Assembly: GCA_013298325.1 (NCBI GenBank)
Contig: JAAFHJ010000207.1
Span: forward strand, 1 to 8,014
DNA length: 8,014 bases
Direction of reading: 5' to 3'
Source of the DNA: Myxococcales bacterium
Lineage (GTDB): Bacteria > Myxococcota_A > Polyangia > Polyangiales > Polyangiaceae
In this document: positions 1 through 7,790 of the stretch, one piece after another
Position numbering within the stretch: position 1 is the first letter of the stretch
How the letters are laid out: each line of letters starts with the position of its first letter
Translations under genes and position numbers: made by a program
Notes under the pieces: generated by a model
Databases searched by the model: none
Told to the model about the DNA's origin: nothing
Seen by the model: the letters and a program-made list of their open reading frames with translations, nothing else

Positions 1-1032
1 GGCGCCGAAGAGATCAAGAAACGTCGGCGCGAGGTCGATCGCTGACCGGCGAACATCGATGCGTCGCGCAGGAATTCCAGGCCCATGGACGACGAGCGGG
101 ATCCGGACGAGCGGCTCCCAGACTTCGAAGCCGTGGCGCGTTGAGCCGTGCTCGCCGAAGGCCTCGCCGTGGTCGGCGGTGATGAGGACAATCGTCTTTG
201 AGCCCCAGGGCTGGGCATCGATAAAATCGACCAGTTTGCCGACATAAGTATCGGTAAACGTCACCTCGCCATCGTACTTGTCGCGCTGGCCTTTGCCGTA
301 GGGCTCTACGCCGTCCTTCTTGTGGTCGTAGTAGACGTCGTGGGGATCCATGAAGTGATACCACGCGAAGAAGCGCCCCTTCTTGGAGGCGTCGGTGAGC
401 TGGGTTTCCGCCAGAGCTTCGTGGCGCGGCGCCGTCACTTCCGTGTCTGTCGAGTTGTCCTTCTTCAGGTTCGGAATGAGCTCCCACTTCGTAAAACCCT
501 GCTCCCAACCGGCGCTGCCGAAGTACCAATGGGCCTGGGTGGCGACGGTGGTGATGTTGGCTTTTTGAAGCAATTCCGGGAAGAAAAGGTTCTTGTCCGG
601 GTAGGAGCTAAAGAAGTAGCCGCTGCGGAGGAGCTCGCTCGGGGGGCGCCCGCCGAGGAAGCCGCCGAGGCTCATGCTCGTGTACGAGGAGCTGGCGTAG
701 AAATTCGTGTAGACCGCACTCTTCTTCGCGAGTTCGGTGAGCCGCGGCGCGATGGGGCGCCCGTAGGGGGGATTTTGCCAGGGCATGTCGGCGCGGAGGC
801 TATCGATGCTGATGACGACGACGTTCACATCGGCAGGAATTCCGGCCGCTTGCGGCGTTGACGGCGCCGATCCTGCGGGTGCCGGTGCCGCGGGCGCTTG
901 CGCCTGGACGTCGGGGGCGGCGGTCACCGCGGGGGCCGTCGATGCAGCCCCCTTGTCGCAAGCCAGGGCGAGCGACGCAAGCAGCGGCGCGGCGAGGAGG
1001 GTCAGCGAAGAGCGTCGGAAGACCTGGGCCAT
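1..1032 (-). CDS. Sulfatase-like (alkaline phosphatase superfamily) lipoprotein, C-terminus cut by window edge
   Basis: The reading frame is open from an ATG at 1032 to base 1, giving the first 344 residues; the C-terminus lies outside the window. The N-terminus has two Arg (6-7), a hydrophobic stretch (10-24) and Cys25 in LALAC, which suggests a lipoprotein signal peptide. An Ala/Pro-rich linker runs to about residue 66. The enzyme domain follows. VVVISIDSLRAD carries the first metal ligand (D77), DPHDVYY lies at 229-235, ADHGEAFGEHG carries D287 and H288, and PLVRIPLVVHGPG at 307-319 is typical of sulfatases. At the nucleophile site the stretch TSMSLGGFLGGR puts Thr118 where sulfatases have the formylglycine Cys/Ser. 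Family knowledge: Thr is the nucleophile in LtaS/MdoB-type phosphoglycerol transferases and in some phosphatases of this superfamily. I infer a metal-dependent hydrolase or transferase acting in the cell envelope, substrate unknown. No clear Shine-Dalgarno precedes the ATG; the signal peptide decides the start. The gene lies 75 bp downstream of the lipoprotein gene on the same strand. Confidence 0.88.
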   Translation of the reverse strand, partial: MAQVFRRSSLTLLAAPLLASLALACDKGAASTAPAVTAAPDVQAQAPAAPAPAGSAPSTPQAAGIPADVNVVVISIDSLRADMPWQNPPYGRPIAPRLTELAKKSAVYTNFYASSSYTSMSLGGFLGGRPPSELLRSGYFFSSYPDKNLFFPELLQKANITTVATQAHWYFGSAGWEQGFTKWELIPNLKKDNSTDTEVTAPRHEALAETQLTDASKKGRFFAWYHFMDPHDVYYDHKKDGVEPYGKGQRDKYDGEVTFTDTYVGKLVDFIDAQPWGSKTIVLITADHGEAFGEHGSTRHGFEVWEPLVRIPLVVHGPGIPARRIDVRRSAIDLAPTFLDLFGA

Positions 1033-1107
1033 GACGGCCCGTTTACCGGGAAGCAGGTCGGAGGGCGAAAAATTGCGCCACTTCCCCGCACGCGGTCACC
1101 TCAACGA

Positions 1108-1135
1108 TCAGGGAGGCGAACCATCCGCTCCCTGA
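1108..1135 (-). other. 8-bp-stem hairpin over the 3' end of the lipoprotein gene (weak terminator candidate)
   Basis: The arms TCAGGGAG (1108-1115) and CTCCCTGA (1128-1135) are perfect inverted repeats around a 12-base loop. They overlap the last codons and the stop of the lipoprotein gene. On the minus strand no T-run follows, so an intrinsic terminator is doubtful. The hairpin could instead modulate read-through into the sulfatase-like gene, or protect the mRNA 3' end, or be chance in GC-rich DNA. Confidence 0.25.
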
Positions 1136-2115
1136 GCGAGGACTGCGTGGCATCCAAGTCCGTCAACGCGGAGCCCCCCCGCCGACGGCTGGAAGGTCGC
1201 GTGGGGGCCCCCGCGCTCCGAAGCGAGCGTCGGTCGGACGTGGTCCGCGAAATAGGTGAGACCATTCTTCGTATTGACGATGACAATCCGCTCCGTTGCG
1301 AACGCGTTGATCATGCCGCGCATGACGACCGGCGGCGCCCCGTTTTCGCTCGGCATTTCTTGAGTTTCTTCTTGGAGTTCATTCATCGACAACGTCGCCT
1401 GAACCCACCCGGCACTGGTCGGAACCAGCTCGGAAACCGTTTCCGCAGTCCGCCCCCAAATGCTGAAAGAGGCGCCTAGTTCGATCGCCCGCGGCCGGCT
1501 TCCCACCGAAACGAGGAGAAATGTGCGCTCCGCAACCTCGTCGCGCGTTGTGCAAAGCGCGGGGAGAGGCGTTGCGTCGGTGACGGGCTTGGCGGAGCGG
1601 AGTTTGCAGCCCGCATGGACGGGGGCGAGCGCGGAGAGGCGCGACGCAGTTTCCATCCGGGCGTCGCTGACTTCTGTGGCCACCGCGTTCGCCTCAACGA
1701 TGCACGACTTCCCTCCCAACGCGGAAAGCGCGCGGTCGGAGGGGTGCATCTCGTAGGAGGCCGCGTACGCCCCGCGCCCCGCGTCCGGGTTTGACGCGCG
1801 TGCGCTCGCAACAAGCCCGCGGACGAACCAGAGCTCGGCGCGTCGCTCGGCCGCCGACTCCTTGGCGAGCTCACTGCGAAGCGCTTCGTCGGCTTCCCGG
1901 TAGGAGCCACGTTTGTAGAGTTCGCACGCGCGCGGCGCAAACGCCGGCGGGCAGCGGTCGTGCTCCTGCTCGGGCGCCCCAGCGGCGACGGGGGTCGAAG
2001 GCGCTGGCGGCACGACGAGCGCGGAACCCGACGAAGGGCCTGACGGCGGCCGAGCGGCCCCGCACGCCAACGAACCGCAGGCAAAGAGCAAACCTGGGAA
2101 AAACGGGCGAAACAT
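1108..2115 (-). CDS. Predicted lipoprotein of unknown function
   Basis: I do not recognise this protein. From ATG 2115 it has 335 residues; a GTG five codons upstream (2130) is an equally open alternative, and neither has a clear Shine-Dalgarno. The N-terminus MFRPFFPGLLFACGSLACGAA is a short signal peptide with two possible lipidation cysteines, in LFAC and SLAC. The second fits better because a Pro/Ser/Ala-rich linker of about 30 residues follows it directly. Next comes a helical stretch with TPR-like spacing (CELYKRGSYREADEALRSEL, then WFVRGLVASARA and YAASYEMHPSDRALSALGG), so one or two TPR-type hairpins are plausible. The second half looks beta-rich (ERTFLLVSVGSRPRAIELG, ERIVIVNTKNGLTYFA). 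Six further Cys residues in an exported protein may form disulfides. The location is inferred to be the inner face of the outer membrane or the cell surface. It follows the kinase-TPR gene but is separated from it by a strong terminator. Confidence 0.75.
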   Translation of the reverse strand: MFRPFFPGLLFACGSLACGAARPPSGPSSGSALVVPPAPSTPVAAGAPEQEHDRCPPAFAPRACELYKRGSYREADEALRSELAKESAAERRAELWFVRGLVASARASNPDAGRGAYAASYEMHPSDRALSALGGKSCIVEANAVATEVSDARMETASRLSALAPVHAGCKLRSAKPVTDATPLPALCTTRDEVAERTFLLVSVGSRPRAIELGASFSIWGRTAETVSELVPTSAGWVQATLSMNELQEETQEMPSENGAPPVVMRGMINAFATERIVIVNTKNGLTYFADHVRPTLASERGGPHATFQPSAGGLRVDGLGCHAVLAQGADGSPP

Positions 2116-2165
2116 CGCCGCGGAATACACGGGTGTGGCGACGGCGACAATCCGACAAACGACGA

Positions 2166-2199
2166 CGAGCGCCTGGAGACCTCGCGGTCCAGGCGCTCG
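2166..2199 (-). terminator. Intrinsic-type terminator after the kinase-TPR gene
   Basis: The arms CGAGCGCCTGGA (2166-2177) and TCCAGGCGCTCG (2188-2199) pair perfectly over 12 bp around a 10-base loop. The hairpin starts 17 bp beyond the stop codon of the kinase-TPR gene. On the minus strand the stem is followed by TCGTCGTTTGTC, moderately T-rich as is usual for terminators in very GC-rich genomes; on the plus strand the flank is not T-rich. This supports termination of leftward transcription and separates the large gene from the lipoprotein gene. Confidence 0.7.
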
Positions 2200-2216
2200 C
2201 CCTCAAGTGACCGGGG

Positions 2217-5200
2217 TCACCCCTCGATGGTGATCGCGAGCTTCCGGCGGAGGGCGAAGTAGTCTTCGCCGATGCCGAAGAGGACGAGCTCCTTGAGGCG
2301 CTCCTTCGTGGTGACCGGGGAGTCGGCTTCCGTGGCGCGGATGCACTCGGAGGCGGTTTCGAGGTCGTGGGCGAGGAGGAAGCCGGCGCGGTCGGCGGAG
2401 AGGTCGATGCCGGCGACCCAACGCTTGAGGTCGAGGGCGGTGCCTTCCTTCAAGATCTTGGAGACCGTGGAGGCGAGCTGGTCCTTCTGGGCGGGGGCCA
2501 TGTCCTTCTGGAGGGCGGTGACCGCCTCTTCAACCTGGGCCTGGATGTCGACGGCGACCGGGAAGTTCGGCACGCACAGCTTGATCGCCGCGAAGAGCCA
2601 GGCCTTGAGGCCGGTGCCGGTCGGGACGAGCTTCTGCACGTAGAAGCCGGGGCGGTAGTAGGTCAGGTGGCGGCCGGTGAGGTAGGCGAGCTGCTGGGTC
2701 GTCGCTTCGATGGTCGCAGCGGCGGCGCCGAAGAGGATCGCCGGCTCGGTGGCGTGGAGGAAGCCGAGACCGCCGGGATCGTTCGTGTTTTCGAGGACCG
2801 GCGGGGCGACCGCGAGCACGCCAGAGGCGTAGTAGAGGGTCTGCGCGAGCGGGTAGGCGCTCGCGGCGGTGTCGACCATGTGGCTCTGGTCGTAGCCCAT
2901 CTCGGCGAGCGACTGGTTGCGCGTGCGGAGGATCGTCGGCTGGACGAGGGTGAAGACGCGCGTCACGAGCGGGTCGGCGTCGGGGTGCGTGAGGCGCGCC
3001 CAATCGTCGTCGGCAACGACCGCCTGGGCGGCCGCGGCGCTCTCCGCCTTGTGTTTCTTGTAGAAACGCTCTTCTTCGGGCTCGGCGAGGTTGAGGACGC
3101 CGAGCGCCTGGCAGAGGCACCAGGCCGGGTCGGCCTGCTTCGCTTCCGTGTAGAGGCGGCGGAGGAGCTTGTAGCTCTCGACGCGGTACGGGTTCGCTTC
3201 GAGGAGCTTCCCTTGCGATTTCACCGCCTTGTCGAGGTACTGGGCCGGGTCGCTTGCGTAGAGTTCGGCGAGCTTCTCGGCGCGGGCGGCGTCGTCGGGG
3301 TCGAAGGCCTGGGCCGCCTCGAAGGCGTCGATGGCCATCGCCGGCTCGTTCAGGAACTTGAGGTAGAGGTCGCCAACCTGGTCGAGGAGCTTGCGGATGC
3401 GGTCGCGATCGGCCGATTCCTGAGCAAGATCGAGCTGGTCGTTGAGGACGCGCTCGGCGGTCTCGTGGGCCTTCGTCTCCATGCAGAGGGTGACGAACTC
3501 GTCGGCGGCGCGGCTGTTCGTGCCGTCGAGTTCGAGGACCTTCTCGTAGTAGCCGGCGGCGCGCTTCTTGTCCTCGAGCTGGACGTTGGAGAGCGACGCG
3601 GCCGTGTGCATGTACTTGGCGCGCTGCTTCTTGTCGTCGACGCCGTCGGCGAGTTTCTCAATGACATCGACGAGCTTCGCCCAATCCTTCCCCTCCGAGT
3701 AGAGCTGCATGAGCTTCGTGAGGAGGCGGCGATCGGCCGGCTTTTCTTGGAGGGCGCGCGCGTAGGTCTTCTTGGCGAGCTCGGCGTCGGCGAGGCGCGT
3801 GAACTGGAAGTCGGCGAGGTCGAGGAGCGCTTCGAACTTTTCGGCGCCGTCGACCGCTTCGACGCGCTTCTTGCGGGCGTCGTGGGCCGGCTCGAGCTTG
3901 CCGAGCTCGTCGTAGAGCTTGCCAAGGGCACGAAGGACGCGGGCGTTCTTCGGGTCGAGTTCGGCCGCCTCCACGAGCGGCTTTTCGGCTTCGTCGAGGC
4001 GCTCCGAGCGGCGGGCGCTCTCGCCGAGGTGGTAGAGGGCGTCGACGCGCTCCGAGCCCTTCAACTTATCGGAATGCTTGGCGAACAGCTCCGCGTAGAT
4101 CTCGTGAACGAGCTCGGGATCGCCGTGGTCAAAGAGCACGGTGGCGATGCGCGTGATCGCGTCGATGTCGGTCGGGGCGAACTCGCGGAGCGCCTTGAGG
4201 GCGACGGCGAGCTTCGGGTTCGTCGCCGTCGGCGGCGCGAGGCTCGGCGGCGGGGACGACTCGGAGATCGAGGGCATCGAGAAGATCGACATGCTCATCG
4301 GAGCCGCTTCCGCCTTCGGCTGGCTCTTGCCGTAGGCTTCTACGAAGCGGACGAGCATCGCCGTTCCGGCACCGTTTTCGAGGACTTGCGGGCGGTGGAC
4401 GAGCCCCTCGTACCAGCGGGTCGCCTCCAGGAAACGGCCGGCGTCGAAGGCGAGGTCGCCGAGGACGAGGAGCGCTTCCGCGTTCGTCCCGTCGAGGTCG
4501 ACGGCGCGCTTGGCGGAGGCTTCTGCCTTGAGGTCGTCCTTCAGGGCCGACTTGTAGAGCTTCGCGAGTTCGGCGTGGAGGCGCGCCTTGGCGAGCTCGC
4601 TCTCGGCGCCGGCGAGCTCGCGCTCGATAAGGCCCTGGATCGCTTGGGTTTCCCCGCGCTCGTAGTAGGCCTTCCGGAGGGCGACCGCGGCGTTGATGTC
4701 CTTCGGGTTTGCGTCGAGGGCGAGCTTGAAGCGCTCAATCGCACCGTCTTTGTCGCCGCGGGCTTCGAGGAGGCGGCCGGCGCGCATCCACTGGTCGGCC
4801 TTGGCCGTCGGCGACTCCGCCTTGGCGGCGAGCGCCTCGATGGCCGAGAGGGCGGCGTGGGCATCGCCAGTCACTTCGCGGAGATGGGCGAGCGCTTCGA
4901 GGGCGCCGGCGTGCTGGGGATCGCGGCTGAGGACCTGCTCAAAGGCCTTCATCGCGCGCTCCGGCGAGCCGACCTGGTCGGCCAGGGTGCGCGCCTTCGC
5001 CACGAGGAGATCGGTCGAGCGGGGCTCGTCGCCGAGGACGGCGAGGTGGCGGTCGTAGACGCCGATGACCTTCTCCCAGCGATCGAGGCGCCGGTAGTGG
5101 CGGGCGAGGCCGGTCAGCGCGGCGTCGTTGTTCGAGTCGAGGGCGAGGACCTCCTCAAGCGCTTCGGCGGCCTTCGCGTGGTCGAGGAACTCCTCGTCGT

Positions 5201-7595
5201 GGAGGGCGGCGATGCGCTCGAAAAGAGTAACCTTCTGGCGGGGGGTCGCCGCGGCGGCGATCTGGCGGTCGAGGGTCTCGAGGAGCTCGGTGAACTTCCC
5301 CTGGCGGTTGTAGATGCGGTCGAGCCCCTTCAGCGCCGAGGGGTGCTTCGGGTCGATGGCGAGGGCCGCCTCGAAGCGGCGGGTCGCTTCGTTGAGGTTG
5401 TTGAGGCTGTCTTCGTAGGCCTCGGCGACGCGGACGAGCGCGTCGGCTTTCGCGGCGCCGGAAACGTTCTCGAGACGACGTTCAAGGATCGCAACCAACG
5501 TCTCGAAATCGCCGGTCTTCTCGGCGATGCGCGCGAGGGCTTCGCCCGCCTTCTCGTGGCCCGGGTCCTCGGCGAGGACCGTCTGGTAGGTCGCCTTCGC
5601 CTTGGCGGCGTCGTTGAGCTTCCCTTCCAGGATTTCGGCCGCTTCGACGCGGAGATCGCGCCCCTTCGGCGAGGCGCCGGCGACGTCGGCCCGCTGGGTG
5701 AGCACCGTGTGGAGCTCGGGCCACTGCTGGGCGCGGCGGTAGATGGCGGTCATCGCTTCGGCGGCGATTTCATTGGAGGGTTCGCTGGCGAGGACCCCCT
5801 GGTAGGCCATGAGCGCCATGTCGGCGCGGCCGAGCTTCTGCTCGTAGAAACGGCCGGCGACACCGAGCAGTGCGACGCGGTCGGCGCCCGCGATTTCCGG
5901 GTTCTTGACCGCTTCGGTGATCGAACCGAGCGTCTCCTGCCAGGCGTCGGCCTTGGTGCCGGCGAGCTTCTCGATTTCATCGGCGTATTTGCCGATGTGG
6001 GGTGCCTCGCAGAGGGCCTGCGTGTAGGCGACGAGCGCCTGGTCGGCGTCGTCGAGCTCGTGGGCGAAGAGGCGGCCGACTTCGGCCATGATCCGGGCGC
6101 GGTCTTCGCCGGGGGCGGCGATGCCGGAGCGCTCAAGAAGAATCTCAACAACCTCGTCGAACTTGCCGAGTTGCTTCTTGATTTCTTCGAGGGAGTTGGC
6201 GGCGACGTCGTCGGTCGGGTCGAGCGCGACGATGGCGGCGTAGATCGCCTCGGCCTTCTCCTTGTTCTTGCCACGGCCGGCGTAGATGCGGCCGGCGCGG
6301 TAGAGGAGCCCCTTTTTGTGGTCGCTTCGGGCCGCTTCGTCGTCCCCTTCCACCTTTTCGGCGGCGGCGGCGAAGGCGTCGGCGATGGTGGCCGGGTCGC
6401 CCCCTTGCGTGACGGCGTTCTCGAGGGCGAGGGCGGCGTCGCTGTCGGTCGGGGCGGCGAGGAGCGCGTCGACGAGCTCGGTGACCTTCTCGGCAGAGAG
6501 CGCCTGACCGGTGGCGGCCATACGGCCGGCGACGAGCGCCTCCAGCCCTTCGAGGACGGCGGCGGCATCCTTCGGACGGGCGGCCGGATCCTTCGCGAGG
6601 AGCTCGAGGACGAAGGCGTCGATGTCGGCGGAGAGGAAGCCGCGGGGGGCCTTCGTCGAGGGGGCCTCGGGCGCCTTCGAGAGGTGGGCGGCGACGATGT
6701 CGGCCAGCGAAGTCCCTTCAAAAACCGGCTTGCCGGTGAGGAGCTCGTAGAGCATGCAGCCGAGCGCGTAGACGTCGGCGCGGGTCCCTTCCGTCTTCGC
6801 GCCGCGGACGTCACGGATGACTTCCGGCGCAAACGCACGGGTGAGGCCGAAGCGGGCGGCGCGGAGCTTGTCGCCGCCGAAATCGATGAGGGTCACCTTC
6901 CCGCCGACGCCGACGAGCACGTGATCAAGGCGGAGGTCGCCGTGAACAAGGTGGGCGCCGTGAAGGGCGGCGACCGGCTCGACGATCTTGCGGAAGAGCC
7001 CGTGGGCCTGGGCAAAATGCTGGGGGCCGGTGCGGAGGACCTTCGCCGCGAGCGACTCCCCTTCGACGTGCCCGTAGGCGACGTAAGCAACATCGCCGAC
7101 TTCCCCGGCGACCAGGTCTTCCGGGAGCCCTTCCGCGGCGCCGATGGCGGCGACGAGGCGGTTCGCCGTGAGGAAGCGGTGGACGGCGCGACGATCGGCG
7201 GCGACGGCGCGCTTGAGGACGCGGAGCGTGTACGCCTTTCCGTCCTTTTGCGCCTGCGCCACGAAGGCGAATTCGCTCTCGCCGAGGAGGCGCTTGACCT
7301 CGAAATCCCCAATCTTTCGGCCCGGCTCCAGGTGCTCTTTGCCGAGGCCCTGCATCGCCTCGAAGACGCGCGGGTCGATCGACTTCTTCGCAAACGCCAT
7401 CACGTCGACGAGCGCCTCCACGCGATCGCTCGCGAAGCAGCTCTCGGCGAGGGCGCGGGCGAAGGTCGCTTTCGCCCCTTCCCCGCCGACCGCTTTCGGG
7501 TCGAGCCCGAGGAGGGACGCGCTGAGGCTCGTGAGCTCTTCGAGCGAGTAGTGGCGTTCGAGCTCACCGCGGAGAATGTCGATCGTGGGGTTCAT
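2217..7595 (-). CDS. Giant kinase-like/TPR protein with probable pseudokinase domain
   Basis: The product has 1792 residues. The start ATG at 7595 is chosen because AGGAG lies 4 bases upstream; the frame stays open 70 codons further, but that part is low-quality, Arg-rich sequence. Residues 1-72 form a compact helical domain (LRGELERHYSLEELTSLSAS, then FARALAESC and VEALVDVMAF). Residues 97-358 are a protein-kinase fold: HGDLRLDHVL with D220, IDFGG with D238, APE at 256-258, DVYALG at 274-279 and R340. The Gly loop is degenerate, and the beta3 Lys is Arg125, the alphaC Glu appears to be Ala144, the loop Lys is Arg222 and the metal-binding Asn is His225. ATP hydrolysis is therefore doubtful. 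Residues 425-1510 are TPR-type helices (for example YQTVLAEDPGHEKAGEALAR), broken by a Met/Ser/Pro-rich linker at 1093-1127. Residues 1511-1792 form a separate domain with TGRHLTYYRPG and SADRAGFLLAHDLE, resembling degenerate M48 peptidases. No membrane segment is apparent, so a cytoplasmic scaffold or signalling role is inferred. Confidence 0.9.
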   Translation of the reverse strand: MNPTIDILRGELERHYSLEELTSLSASLLGLDPKAVGGEGAKATFARALAESCFASDRVEALVDVMAFAKKSIDPRVFEAMQGLGKEHLEPGRKIGDFEVKRLLGESEFAFVAQAQKDGKAYTLRVLKRAVAADRRAVHRFLTANRLVAAIGAAEGLPEDLVAGEVGDVAYVAYGHVEGESLAAKVLRTGPQHFAQAHGLFRKIVEPVAALHGAHLVHGDLRLDHVLVGVGGKVTLIDFGGDKLRAARFGLTRAFAPEVIRDVRGAKTEGTRADVYALGCMLYELLTGKPVFEGTSLADIVAAHLSKAPEAPSTKAPRGFLSADIDAFVLELLAKDPAARPKDAAAVLEGLEALVAGRMAATGQALSAEKVTELVDALLAAPTDSDAALALENAVTQGGDPATIADAFAAAAEKVEGDDEAARSDHKKGLLYRAGRIYAGRGKNKEKAEAIYAAIVALDPTDDVAANSLEEIKKQLGKFDEVVEILLERSGIAAPGEDRARIMAEVGRLFAHELDDADQALVAYTQALCEAPHIGKYADEIEKLAGTKADAWQETLGSITEAVKNPEIAGADRVALLGVAGRFYEQKLGRADMALMAYQGVLASEPSNEIAAEAMTAIYRRAQQWPELHTVLTQRADVAGASPKGRDLRVEAAEILEGKLNDAAKAKATYQTVLAEDPGHEKAGEALARIAEKTGDFETLVAILERRLENVSGAAKADALVRVAEAYEDSLNNLNEATRRFEAALAIDPKHPSALKGLDRIYNRQGKFTELLETLDRQIAAAATPRQKVTLFERIAALHDEEFLDHAKAAEALEEVLALDSNNDAALTGLARHYRRLDRWEKVIGVYDRHLAVLGDEPRSTDLLVAKARTLADQVGSPERAMKAFEQVLSRDPQHAGALEALAHLREVTGDAHAALSAIEALAAKAESPTAKADQWMRAGRLLEARGDKDGAIERFKLALDANPKDINAAVALRKAYYERGETQAIQGLIERELAGAESELAKARLHAELAKLYKSALKDDLKAEASAKRAVDLDGTNAEALLVLGDLAFDAGRFLEATRWYEGLVHRPQVLENGAGTAMLVRFVEAYGKSQPKAEAAPMSMSIFSMPSISESSPPPSLAPPTATNPKLAVALKALREFAPTDIDAITRIATVLFDHGDPELVHEIYAELFAKHSDKLKGSERVDALYHLGESARRSERLDEAEKPLVEAAELDPKNARVLRALGKLYDELGKLEPAHDARKKRVEAVDGAEKFEALLDLADFQFTRLADAELAKKTYARALQEKPADRRLLTKLMQLYSEGKDWAKLVDVIEKLADGVDDKKQRAKYMHTAASLSNVQLEDKKRAAGYYEKVLELDGTNSRAADEFVTLCMETKAHETAERVLNDQLDLAQESADRDRIRKLLDQVGDLYLKFLNEPAMAIDAFEAAQAFDPDDAARAEKLAELYASDPAQYLDKAVKSQGKLLEANPYRVESYKLLRRLYTEAKQADPAWCLCQALGVLNLAEPEEERFYKKHKAESAAAAQAVVADDDWARLTHPDADPLVTRVFTLVQPTILRTRNQSLAEMGYDQSHMVDTAASAYPLAQTLYYASGVLAVAPPVLENTNDPGGLGFLHATEPAILFGAAAATIEATTQQLAYLTGRHLTYYRPGFYVQKLVPTGTGLKAWLFAAIKLCVPNFPVAVDIQAQVEEAVTALQKDMAPAQKDQLASTVSKILKEGTALDLKRWVAGIDLSADRAGFLLAHDLETASECIRATEADSPVTTKERLKELVLFGIGEDYFALRRKLAITIEG

Positions 7596-7599
7596 GGGA

Positions 7600-7604
7600 C
7601 TCCT
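7600..7604 (-). promoter_or_regulatory. Ribosome binding site that fixes the kinase-TPR start
   Basis: AGGAG on the minus strand ends 4 bases before the ATG at 7595. It is the only good Shine-Dalgarno near any candidate start of this frame and places the start at MNPTIDILRG rather than at the ATG 70 codons upstream. Confidence 0.65.
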
Positions 7605-7761
7605 GAGAAACAGCCGAAGCACCGAGCGTGCTCGGCGCGAAGTTCGGCCGCGGGCCGGAAGGCAGCGCCGGGGGCGCGCGAACGAACCCGCTTGCTTACC
7701 GAAATTCCATCGGCGCGAAAAGGACGATTCCTCGGACAAGCGGCGGTCGCCGACCGAAGAA

Positions 7762-7790
7762 AATTGAGGAGCTACGTAAGCAAACGTCAA
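7762..7790 (-). promoter_or_regulatory. Candidate sigma-70-type promoter for the kinase-TPR gene
   Basis: On the minus strand TTGACG (7785-7790) matches the -35 consensus at five of six bases. A 17-base spacer separates it from TCAATT (7762-7767), which matches the -10 consensus at only three of six. Transcription would start near 7755 and leave a 5' leader of about 160 bases. The weak -10 keeps this tentative; chance occurrence or an alternative sigma factor is possible. Confidence 0.35.

Noticed and set aside
322..861. Plus-strand open frame of 179 codons antisense to the sulfatase-like gene
   Set aside because: The opposite strand encodes clear superfamily motifs, and this frame has no recognisable sequence or start signal.
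1476..2150. Minus-strand frame of 224 codons overlapping the lipoprotein gene
   Set aside because: The product is Arg/Ser/Pro-rich with no signal peptide or domain. The competing frame has a signal peptide, a lipobox and normal composition.
2207..2220. Palindrome GTGACCGGGGTCAC at the stop codon of the kinase-TPR gene
   Set aside because: It has only two bases between six-base arms, so it cannot form a normal hairpin, and the strong hairpin just downstream explains termination better.
5750..6838. Long overlapping open frame on the minus strand (362 codons)
   Set aside because: It is a shifted-frame shadow of the kinase-TPR gene. Its product is almost only Ser, Arg, Pro and Thr, as expected from GC-rich codons read out of frame.
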